From assembly GCA_905221605.1 (NCBI GenBank), contig CAJNDS010000147.1, forward strand, positions 709,773 through 773,772: DNA of 64,000 bases, read 5' to 3'. Position numbers and translations under genes: made by a program. Of this stretch, positions 57,259 through 64,000 are shown one piece after another. The DNA is from Symbiodinium natans (Eukaryota > Sar > Dinophyceae > Suessiales > Symbiodiniaceae). The notes below the pieces were generated by a model. The model was not told the origin of the DNA. It saw only the letters and a program-made list of their open reading frames with translations, and searched no databases. The stretch's first letter is position 1; every line of letters starts with the position of its first letter.

Positions 57259-57350
57259 TGAGGTGCTCCACCCCTGTCGGCAATAACGCCGGCACTGGAG
57301 CCATTAGCGCGCTGCCCCAGGCATCTTGGCTGGCGCAAAGAAGATGGGTT
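57259..57350 (+). CDS. Candidate exon 'LRCSTPVGNNAGTGAISA'
   Basis: 30 codons, LRCSTPVGNNAGTGAISA, LPQASWLAQRRW, ending at GG/GTTTAGGG. Confidence 0.5.
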
Positions 57351-57397
57351 TAGGGTTTTGAGTTAGGGTTTGGGGTTTGGGGTTTAGGGTTTCGTGT

Positions 57398-57702
57398 AGT
57401 TTAGTAGTGGACGAAGGAATGGATTTACCAGCATCAGGAAAGAACGCCCCTGTCAATCCCCACCAACCAACAGTAAGTTTAGGAAGATGCGAATACTGTC
57501 TGAAGAATCGCTGGAATTGCAGTTTAGAAATCCTCGAATCAGGATTTTTGTCCTGCTTGGATATATGTTTGCTACTACTCCCTCCCACAACACACATCTT
57601 TTTCCTCAAAGGGCAATGGCGGGATTATCTCTGTTTTTGGGCGTGTGGTTCTTAAGCAACGGAAGTGGGTGTGAAGCTTCCGGAAGACAATCGCCGGCTT
57701 GA
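57398..57702 (+). CDS. Coding island, two overlapping frames
   Basis: Frame 1 (to 57655): VDEGMDLPASGKNAPVNP, GRCEYCLKNRWNCSLEIL, FLSCLDICLLLLPPTTHI. Frame 2 (57487-57702): MRILSEESLELQFRNPRI, IFVLLGYMFATTPSHN, AMAGLSLFLGVWFLSNGS. Both have a hydrophobic stretch. A GT donor in CAACAG/TAAG is not convincing. One is coding and the other a shadow; I cannot decide. Confidence 0.5.
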
Positions 57703-57772
57703 TTGGTCTTCGGGCTTGCATTAAGACATATCCAAAGGCTCCTCTCAGTAGAACCTTTTGGGGAGTCGCATC

Positions 57773-57890
57773 TCGAGTTCCCTAAAACTGGACAAGCAAA
57801 GAACTGCGTTGGAGCCTCGAGGTTGCTCTTTCTCCGAGGGATTCTGAATTGGGGCCTGGGGTCTGAGGATTGCTGTTTGTCATACCCGGG
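57773..57890 (+). CDS. Candidate exon 'PKTGQAKNCVGASRLLFL'
   Basis: About 39 codons up to the IE-B arm: HLEFPKTGQAKNCVGASR, LLFLRGILNWGLGSEDCC, LSYPG. The frame is open through the element into the next exon. Confidence 0.5.
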
Positions 57891-57990
57891 CATATGGGGG
57901 CTTCCGAAATTAGGGGTACCTGATTGGGGTCCTTATGTATTTGAAGGTAATCCTGCTATGGTTCCTGTAATGTTCGTAAACCCCCATATG
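57891..57990. mobile_element. IE-B element, 100 bp
   Basis: CATATGGGGGCTTCCGAAATTAGGGGTACC..GTTCCTGTAATGTTCGTAAACCCCCATATG, clear inverted arms and no telomeric insert. Confidence 0.75.
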
Positions 57991-58128
57991 GTCTCAGCCT
58001 TGGATCAGTCTTGGAGAGTGCGCTTGCATGCGCCCAAGCCCCTCTTAGCACAAGCCCTCCGCCAGCTTTGCGTTTGCAAGGACAGCGCCAACTTTCTGCA
58101 GAGGCGCGCCGTCCCACGCTCACGTTGA
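57991..58128 (+). CDS. Candidate terminal exon 'ALDQSWRVRLHAPKPLLA'
   Basis: ALDQSWRVRLHAPKPLLA, QALRQLCVCKDSANFLQR, RAVPRSR then TGA. Same frame as 57773, so the pair would be one gene's end with an IE-B intron. Confidence 0.5.
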   Translation, partial: VSALDQSWRVRLHAPKPLLAQALRQLCVCKDSANFLQRRAVPRSR

Positions 58129-58390
58129 GAAAGCAATAGTGAAGCCCTACAAGCTCTAAAAACAATGAATCATGTTTTTCATTGTAGGGTAATTGAGGGA
58201 TTATAGTCGCACATCCTTGGGGAGGTTCTTAAGCAAATGCTCGTAGTAGCCCTAAACCCTAAACCCTGAACCCTAAACCCTAAACCCTGAACCCTGAACC
58301 CTAAACCCTAAACCCTAAACCCTAAACCCTAAACCCTAAACCAAGAGAGGGCCTCGAGTCTCGGGGGGGGCGGCTGAGGGGCCGCAGCTC

Positions 58391-58452
58391 TTGGTCGCAC
58401 ATGGGAGTTTTCTCCGAAGGCTCCACCAGGTGCGCAGTACGTTGCATGCAGG
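58391..58452 (+). CDS. Candidate exon 'LVAHGSFLRRLHQVRSTL'
   Basis: Open island between a CCCTAAA array (ending 58341) and TTTAGGG units (58455 on). Confidence 0.4.
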
Positions 58453-58676
58453 GTCTAGGGTTCAGGGTTTAGGGTTTAGGGTTTATTGTTTAGGGTTTGG
58501 GGCGTTTAGGGCGTTTAGGGTTACTGGGTTGCTCGCTGTCCAGTTGCAAAAGGGTTTAGGGCTTAGCGCTTCGGGCTTAGGGATTTGGGGTTCAGGGTTT
58601 AGGGTTTAGGGTTCAGGGTTCAGGGTTTAGGGTTTAGGGTTTAGGGTTTAGGGTTTTAGGGTTTTAGGGTTTTAGG

Positions 58677-58764
58677 GAAGCGTGAAGCCGAGACCAGTGC
58701 CAGGAGATGCTTCCAGCGGCTGTCGGAGGCCGTCGAGTACACTGAGAAGTTCAAAGGCTGCTGA
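58677..58764 (+). CDS. Candidate terminal exon 'REAETSARRCFQRLSEAV'
   Basis: After GTTTTAG/GG, KREAETSARRCFQRLSEAV, EYTEKFKGC then TGA (58762-58764). A regular amphipathic helix; the telomeric unit supplies the AG. Confidence 0.55.
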
Positions 58765-59012
58765 ACCTCGGCGCATTAGGGGTTTAAGGTTTGGGGTTTC
58801 GGGTTTAGGGTTTAGGGTTTAGGGTAGGCCCTTGGGATATTTGTTTATCTTCCCTTATTGGTTTGAAGAGGATTGCTTTCAGGAATATTTGTCAGAGGGT
58901 TGTGGGGCCCATGCGTGCTTCGTTTTGTGGCGAAAAGCTCAGAAGGTTCAGCGCCCTAAACCCTAAACCCTAAACCCGGGTTCAAAGGACCAGAAGGTTC
59001 AGGGCTTTACTT

Positions 59013-59100
59013 TGCGACTGTCGGATGTGGAGATGTTGAGGGTTCGGGAGGCCTTCGGCTGGTTTGGGGTGCTCAGGGTGGGGCTGCGCTGTGGAGGTTT
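59013..59100 (+). CDS. Candidate exon 'LRLSDVEMLRVREAFGWF'
   Basis: TLRLSDVEMLRVREAFGW, FGVLRVGLRCG on +. The opposite strand is open for 104 codons over 58999-59313 (TGTPIKKANPEYQHSHQR...), so strand is uncertain. Confidence 0.4.
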
Positions 59101-59381
59101 GGGGTTTAGGGTTTTCGGTTTTGGGTTTTGGGTTTTGGTAAGGTAGAAGTCGTCAGATGTATGGTTGATGGTGGTTTCGGGTTCAGATCCGAAGTGAAGA
59201 GGCTCCGTACCAACCCATCCTAGACCCCAGTAGTTGTGATGAGGTCGTTGATGAGAGTGTTGGTACTCTGGGTTAGCCTTCTTGATAGGTGTGCCGGTAG
59301 TCCAGGCTGGCATTCATGTCCCGCTCCCTGTAGCCCTAAACCCTAAGCCCTAAACCCTAAACCCTAAACCCTTCAGAAGCC

Positions 59382-59498
59382 GGTGTTTCAAGCTACGCCG
59401 TTCGTCCGAATGGTTGCCTTGCACTGCGGCTGGTCTGCTTGGCGGGTGACGCCAAAGGCCTTACCACGTGAAGGCTCCGATGTCGTTCTAGTATCCAA
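59382..59498 (+). CDS. Candidate exon 'KPVFQATPFVRMVALHCG'
   Basis: After ACCCTTCAG about 39 codons: KPVFQATPFVRMVALHCG, WSAWRVTPKALPREGSD, VVLVS. A CCCTAAA pair follows. Confidence 0.5.
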
Positions 59499-59542
59499 AC
59501 CCTAAACCCTAAACCTCTCTTTCATATATAATTTAAATGTTC

Positions 59543-60386
59543 AGGAGTTACTGGGCAAGGTCATTGTTTTACTGGGCAAGGTCATTTTTTTACTGGGCAA
59601 GGTCATTTTTTTACTGGGCAAGGTCGTTTCGTCCAAAAAAACGACCTTGCCCAGTAAAAAAATGACCTTGCCCAGTAAAAAAATAACCTTGCCCAGTAAA
59701 ATGTTACTGGGCAAAGGTCATCTTTTTACTGGGCAAGGTCATCTTTTTACTGGGCAAGGTCATTTTTTTACTGGGCAAGGTCATCTTTTTACTGGGCAAG
59801 GTCATCTTTTTACTGGGCAAGGTCATTTTTTTACTGGGCAAGGTCATTACTGGGCAAGGTCATTTTTTTACTGGGCAAGGTCATTTTTTTACTGGGCAAG
59901 GTCATTTTCTTTACTGGGCAAGGTAATTTTTTTTACTGGGCAAGGTCATTTTTTTACTGGGCAGGGTCATTTTTTTTACTGGGCAAGGTCATTTTTTACT
60001 GGGCAAGGTCATTTTTTACTGGGCAAGGTCATTTTTTTACTGGGCAAGGTCATTTTTTTACTGGGCAAGGTCATTTTTTTACTGGGCAAGGTCATTACTG
60101 GGCAAGGTCATTTTTTACTGGGCAAGGTCATTTTTTTACTGGGCAAGGTCATTTTTACTGGGCAAGGTCATTTTTTACTGGGCAAGGTCATTTTTTTTTA
60201 CCGGGCAAGGTCATTTTTACTGGGCAAGGTCATTTTTTACTGGGCAAGGTCATTTTTTTTTACCGGGCAAGGTCATTTTTTTTTACTGGGCAAGGTCATT
60301 TTTTTACTGGGCAAGGTCATTTTTTTTATTGGGCAAGGTCATTTTTAAACTGGGCAAGGTCATTTGTTTACTGGGCAAGGTCGTTC
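59543..60386. repeat. 21-bp satellite TACTGGGCAAGGTCATTTTTT
   Basis: About 40 tandem copies of 17-23 bp differing mostly in the T run. Copies at 59638-59704 are inverted (CCTTGCCCAGTAAAAAAATGA), which makes a large hairpin with the first copies. The open frame GKVIFLLGKVIF / ARSFFYWARSF is a repeat translation. Confidence 0.95.
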
Positions 60387-60523
60387 CAGAAGTGAAATAT
60401 TTTCTTAATGTTGTGGGATTCTTCGGGCGGGTGGGTATTTTTCTGGAGTAATTTCTTGACTAGTGAATGCTTGGACTTGAGATGCTGAACCCTAAACCCT
60501 AAACGCTAAACCCTAAACCCTAT

Positions 60524-60722
60524 ACTACATAGGAGCCTTTGGGCACCTGAAGGCCCCAATGTAGTTCCTTTTGGGGTAGCTATTGGGGATTCTAGTATAC
60601 TACCCCAACAAGGTACTACATAGCAGCCTTCTAAGCCCAAAAGAATAAAGAACGATCATCCCTATATTCATTACCCTTGATAATAAGGAATATTTCTCGG
60701 GAGGTTCTTAAGCAATTCGTAG
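60524..60722. mobile_element. IE-F element followed by IE-I element
   Basis: IE-F 60547-60630: TGAAGGCCCCAATGTAGTTCC..CCAACAAGGTACTACATAGCAGCCTTC. IE-I 60640-60722: AAAAGAATAAAGAACGATCATCCCTATATTC..GGAATATTTCTCGGGAGGTTCTTAAGCAA. Confidence 0.7.
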
Positions 60723-60736
60723 TTTGGGGTAAAGAA

Positions 60737-60830
60737 CACTCTCCCTGTGGACAACAAAGGCCGACGCCGCTTCGGGAGCCTGGTGCGGGCCTGGCGTCGG
60801 TTCCTGGCCGTCCCGGCAAGAAGTTTGTGA
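60737..60830 (+). CDS. Candidate exon 'NTLPVDNKGRRRFGSLVR'
   Basis: NTLPVDNKGRRRFGSLVR, AWRRFLAVPARSL then TGA at GTGAG/GTTTAGGG; the stop codon falls at the presumed donor. Confidence 0.45.
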
Positions 60831-60892
60831 GGTTTAGGGTTTAGGGTTTGGGTTCAGGGTTTAGGGTTTAGGGTTTAGGGTTTAGGGTTTGA

Positions 60893-60993
60893 GCCTTGAA
60901 GACCCAAATCGTTGCAAGTGCCAAAACCTATACCTTTGGGACTGGGTGAAGCCTGAAGAGGTTGATGATCCATCTACCACATTAGGGTTGTCA
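60893..60993 (+). CDS. Candidate exon 'CKCQNLYLWDWVKPEEVD'
   Basis: 33 codons, LEDPNRCKCQNLYLWDWV, KPEEVDDPSTTLGLSG, between TTTAGGG units and a GTTTGGG donor-like word. Confidence 0.55.
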
Positions 60994-61430
60994 GGGGTAG
61001 GTTTGGGCATTATCTTTGTTTCGGATTCCAGTCCCTATGTAGCCCTTTTAAATCCATAAACGTCTAACTGTTATAGGGCCCCAAACCCGAACCTTTGGCC
61101 CTAAACCCGAAACCCTAAGCCCTAAGCCCTAAACCCTAGACCCTACCCCCGTTATAGGCGTATCGGGCACATGGTCCCAATTAGAGGGGTCACTGGGTTT
61201 TCGAGGATTAGCCTGACATGATTGCACTCACACTGGGCGAACCTAGGCCTAACTCTCAGCGTTTTAGGGTTGAAGGGGTTTAGGGTTTAGGGTTTAAGGA
61301 TGAGATTGGGGTTTAGGGTTTTGGGTTTTGGGTTTTAGAGTTTAGGGTTTAGGGCTTCTGTTGAATTACAAACCCCAAAACCCCGCAACCCTATTCCTAA
61401 ACCCCAAGCCCTGACACAATCGCAATCCGG

Positions 61431-61503
61431 AGCCTGAGATGCTAAACCACAAGAGCTCTGTGCTCGAAACCACTCCCTGGGACCCTTCATCGTGGCTCGT
61501 CTG
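61431..61503 (+). CDS. Candidate exon 'MLNHKSSVLETTPWDPSS'
   Basis: PEMLNHKSSVLETTPWDP, SSWLVC, followed by AT and poly-C repeats. Confidence 0.4.
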
Positions 61504-61639
61504 CATATGCATGTGTATATATATATATGCACATATATATATATATATGCTCGCCCCCCCCCCCCCCCCCCCGCATGATCCACACATTTGGCCTCGGGAA
61601 GGCTGTTGTGGATATGGGGTTTGGGGGGGGGGGGGGGGG

Positions 61640-61920
61640 GGGACTCCAGACTCCAGATTTCCAGAATTAATCTGGAGTACCTCCAGACTCCAGACTCCAG
61701 ACTCCAGATTTCCAGAATAAATCTGGAGTACCCGGGACCCAGACTCCCGAATCTGGAGTCTGTAATCTGGAGTCCGGGGCCCGGGTACTCCAGATTTTTT
61801 CTGGAAATCTGGAGTCTGGAGTCCGGGGTCTGGGTACTCCAGATTTTTTCTGGAAATCTGGAGTCTGGAGGCCCCCAGACTCCAGACTCCAGATTTCCAG
61901 AAAAATCTGGAGTACTCATG
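61640..61920. repeat. CTCCAGA / TCTGGAG palindrome cluster
   Basis: About 280 bp built from CTCCAGACTCCAGATTTCCAGA and its inverted form, so ACTCCAGATT..TTCTGGAAATCTGGAGT palindromes alternate and the whole block can fold into several hairpins. Confidence 0.9.
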
Positions 61921-62014
61921 TATTTACTTAACATTTTGTACATGTCAGCCAGTAACATGTTTTATGAAGAGTTTTTAAGAGATATACACATATGGTATAA
62001 CTCGCATCCCACAG

Positions 62015-62275
62015 GCAGTCTGGGTGAAGCCCCACTTCACCAAGGTCTACTCACTGAAGCTTCCTGAGGGAGGGATTCTTCGAGTCAAGTCAGGGACACA
62101 AATAATTGACAGGTTCTGGGGTCATGTCAGAACTCACGCCCGGTATGCACCCAGAAAGCCTGGAAATCTCGTGCTGCGGCGAAAGATCCGATCAGCACAG
62201 TTCCTGTACTGGAACAAGGGCCGTAATATTTGGAAAGCTACAGGCAGCATGCTGCGAAAGCTTTCCCCCCTGTAA
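62015..62275 (+). CDS. Exon of a possible transposase-like or unknown protein
   Basis: Acceptor TCCCACAG, then 86 codons ending TAA: AVWVKPHFTKVYSLKLPE, GGILRVKSGTQIIDRFWG, HVRTHARYAPRKPGNLVL, RRKIRSAQFLYWNKGRNI, WKATGSMLRKLSPL. GTQIIDRFWxHVR followed by RKIRSAQFLYW resembles the C-terminal part of DDE/ISXO2-like proteins I recall as multicopy in dinoflagellate genomes; this is from memory and unverified. Catalytic residues are not in this exon. Confidence 0.7.
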   Translation, partial: AVWVKPHFTKVYSLKLPEGGILRVKSGTQIIDRFWGHVRTHARYAPRKPGNLVLRRKIRSAQFLYWNKGRNIWKATGSMLRKLSPL

Positions 62276-62559
62276 AGACATCTGCAGATCAGGAGGGTTT
62301 TTGCGACTGCCTTGAAGTCTTCAGTAGAAGTTTCAGTGGTCTCCCGTCATCTCGCCCGTCAGCTGATGTACTAAGGCAAAGACACATAAAAATACTAGTG
62401 TTTTTTAAGGGGATAATATAATCGAGTCTTTCGTACTCCGAGACAGTTGTTACTGTATTTTTTCGAGGAAATACAGAACAAATCAGACAAAGACGAAGAC
62501 AGGAAAAGCATAGGTGTGGATCATGGGGGGGGGTGACTCTATATATGATTCAGCCCCGG

Positions 62560-62575
62560 CGGGCCCCCCCCCCCC

Positions 62576-62623
<48 letters not shown>

Positions 62624-62660
62624 ACCCCCCCCCCCCCCTGTGGTGTGGTTGGGGGTTGGT
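62560..62660. repeat. Long poly-C runs
   Basis: About 55 C interrupted by one T, then AATGGTA and 14 more C; the longest homopolymer in the window. Confidence 0.9.
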
Positions 62661-63034
62661 TTAGGGTTTTAGGGTTTAGGGTTTAGGGTTTAGGGTTTTA
62701 GGGTTTTAGGGTTTTAGGGTTTAGGGTTTAGGGTTTAGGGTTTAGGGTTTTAGGGTTTAGGGTTTAGGGTTTAGGGTTTAGGGTTTAGGGTTTAGGGTTT
62801 AGGGTTTAGGGTTTAGGGTTTAGGGTTTTCCCCGCGGATGGGGTACTAAGATGATCCCCCCCCCCCTGTGGTGTGGTTGGGGGTTGGTTTTAGGGTTAGG
62901 GTTTAGGGTTCAGGGTTTTAGGGTTTAGGGTTTAAGGTTTAAGACTTAAGGTTTAGGGTTTAGGGTTAGGGTTTAGGTTTTAGGGTTTAGGGTTTAGGGT
63001 TTAGGGTTTAGGGTTTAGGGTTTAGGGTTTAGGG
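62658..63034. repeat. TTTAGGG arrays separated by a repeated poly-C/TGTGGTGTGG unit
   Basis: Arrays 62658-62827 and 62889-63034, mostly TTTAGGG with TTTTAGGG. CCCCCCCCTGTGGTGTGGTTGGGGGTTGGTTT precedes each (62631 and 62859). Confidence 0.9.
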
Positions 63035-63193
63035 ACCGTAGAGTAGACTTGGGGGGGGGGGGGGGCCCAGGACGCTCGACGCTGAACCATATATATATAT
63101 ATATATATATACGCTTGTTTATACATGTTTTCTAACCATAAAGCCCCCCCCCCCCCCGCCCCAACACCCCCCCCCACCCCCTGTCTGCCAGGA

Positions 63194-63233
63194 TCCGAAG
63201 GGCCTGGGCAAAGTGGGCTTTGTGCAGTTCTGA
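63194..63233 (+). CDS. Possible short terminal exon 'DPKGLGKVGFVQF'
   Basis: Acceptor TCTGCCAG, 13 codons then TGA. Confidence 0.35.
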
Positions 63234-63247
63234 CGCTGGGACTCCGG

Positions 63248-63338
63248 GTTTAGGGTTTTGGGTTTAGGGTTTAGGGTTTAGGGTTTAGGGTTTAGGGTTT
63301 AGGGTTTAGGGTTTAGGGTTTAGGGTTTAGGGTTTAGG
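63248..63338. repeat. (TTTAGGG)n array, 12-13 units
   Basis: Perfect units after CTCCGGG. Confidence 0.93.
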
Positions 63339-63552
63339 TGCGAGTTTAAGGTTTATGGGTCTTCGGCATTCATAGGACTCCCGTGGGCCCCTAAGGTTGT
63401 ATGCAGGGACCCTTGTTGAAGTCCTCTAAGGTTCTAAGGGTGTAGAAGGGCCATATTAGGAGTATATTACAGAACCCTCTTAGCGTCTTAGCTCCTTGAG
63501 GAACCAGGAGGGAGGTTTTCGGGTTTGGGGCCTGGGAATGCTGCTCCCGCAG

Positions 63553-63602
63553 AGCAGCAGTCCAGGCACGAGATTCCTTGTACAGAAGGGCAACCCTACT
63601 CC
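63553..63602 (+). CDS. Candidate exon 'SSSPGTRFLVQKGNPTP'
   Basis: Acceptor CTCCCGCAG, 16-17 codons then TAAACCC. The minus strand is open for 73 codons over this region. Confidence 0.35.
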
Positions 63603-63831
63603 GTAAACCCAACCCCTAAACCCTAGCCCTAAACCCTAAACTCTATCCCAAAACCCTAAACTCAAAGCCTTCTAGGGTTCAGGGACTGGGTTCCGGGTGG
63701 AGGCCTTGGAGGCATGCAGAAAATAGGAAGGGGGGTTCATGGTTTGAGGGTTTAGGGTTTAGGGTTTAGCCATTGTTTCCGTAGACTCGCCAGGCCCGAC
63801 TTTTGGGGTGCTTCCGCGTCTTTTACATACT

Positions 63832-63945
63832 ACCTGGAAGCTCTTTTGTCTCGGTAAGTCGACATAGTATCCCCAAAATTTCCAATTAGACTCCCCATAA
63901 CCCACCTGACTTAACTCGACTTACTAAGTCAAGAGCCTTCCAAGT
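63832..63945. mobile_element. Inverted-repeat element CTGGAAGCTCTTTTG
   Basis: CTGGAAGCTCTTTTGTCTCGGTAAGTCGAC..AACTCGACTTACTAAGTCAAGAGCCTTCCAAG; related to IE-G only by its ends. Confidence 0.6.
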
Positions 63946-63973
63946 TACAAGTACTTCTATGCATTCCGTTTGG

Positions 63974-64000
63974 TATGTCCCCCTTGCACTCACAGTCCTT
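63974..64000. mobile_element. IE-C left arm, cut by the window end
   Basis: GGTATGTCCCCCTTGCACTCACAGTCCTT matches the IE-C left arm; the remainder lies outside the window. Confidence 0.5.

Noticed and set aside
59647-60348. 233-codon frame on +
   Set aside because: It is the 21-bp satellite translated; no unique sequence.
62560-62640. Assembly padding in the poly-C block
   Set aside because: Possible, but similar shorter runs occur throughout within recognisable elements, so I treat it as real but uncertain in length.

Overview
The window looks like nuclear DNA of an intron-rich alga, most probably a dinoflagellate. The grounds are: (TTTAGGG)n / (CCCTAAA)n arrays scattered throughout; many families of short (about 70-450 bp) terminal-inverted-repeat elements sitting where introns should be; short GC-richer islands of open reading frame between them; nearly all readable islands on the + strand; and candidate intron borders that include GT-AG, GC-AG and GA-AG. 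Plants, green algae and chromerids also carry TTTAGGG telomeres, so the assignment is an inference. There are no bacterial operons, rRNA, tRNA or CRISPR arrays. No database search was possible, so product names are given only where a motif is visible.

Layout. 1-900: two candidate exons joined by an ordinary-looking intron, between inverted-repeat elements. 900-4950: no convincing gene; it holds a 700-bp GGGGTACAC-type minisatellite, a poly-G run, a degenerate TTAGGG/CCCTTAAG tract and a CT/AT microsatellite. 4996-9070: the best gene, with about ten candidate exons on + ending in a stop codon. Several of its introns are inverted-repeat (introner-like) elements with inverted arms near CCTTGGGGACCAAATGAACC, and frames stay open across the predicted joins. 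9100-58800: roughly one 50-150 bp exon-like island per 500-1000 bp, nearly all readable on +, separated by telomeric arrays and inverted-repeat elements. 59500-60390: a 21-bp satellite. 60700-64000: more islands, a CTCCAGA palindrome cluster, a longer exon (62015-62275) with some resemblance to transposase-like proteins, and long poly-C and telomeric arrays.

Inverted-repeat families used below, each named by its outer arm: IE-A (GGGTCCATGTACC), IE-B (CATATGGGGGTTTACG), IE-C (TTGGGATGTTCCCCCTTA), IE-D (GGTTCTTAAGGGAGGG), IE-E (CTTGGTAGCCCAGTGGTACC), IE-F (AAGGCTCCTATGTAGTACC), IE-G (CTTGGAGGTTCATGGGTAC), IE-H (CCTTGGGGACCAAATGAACC), IE-I (TTGCTTAAGAACCCC), IE-J (TTGGGATAGCTTTAAAATTC), IE-K (GGACCCAGAGTAGG), IE-L (TAGTAGGGAATGAG). 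Several copies have a telomeric array inserted in them, and some insertions are bordered by direct repeats of exon or element sequence.

Caution: in sequence of this composition a 30-codon window is often open in at least one frame by chance, so most single-island exon calls are modest-confidence. Stronger calls rest on open length, splice-like borders, a stop codon, or frame continuity across an element. I cannot say how many genes the islands belong to.
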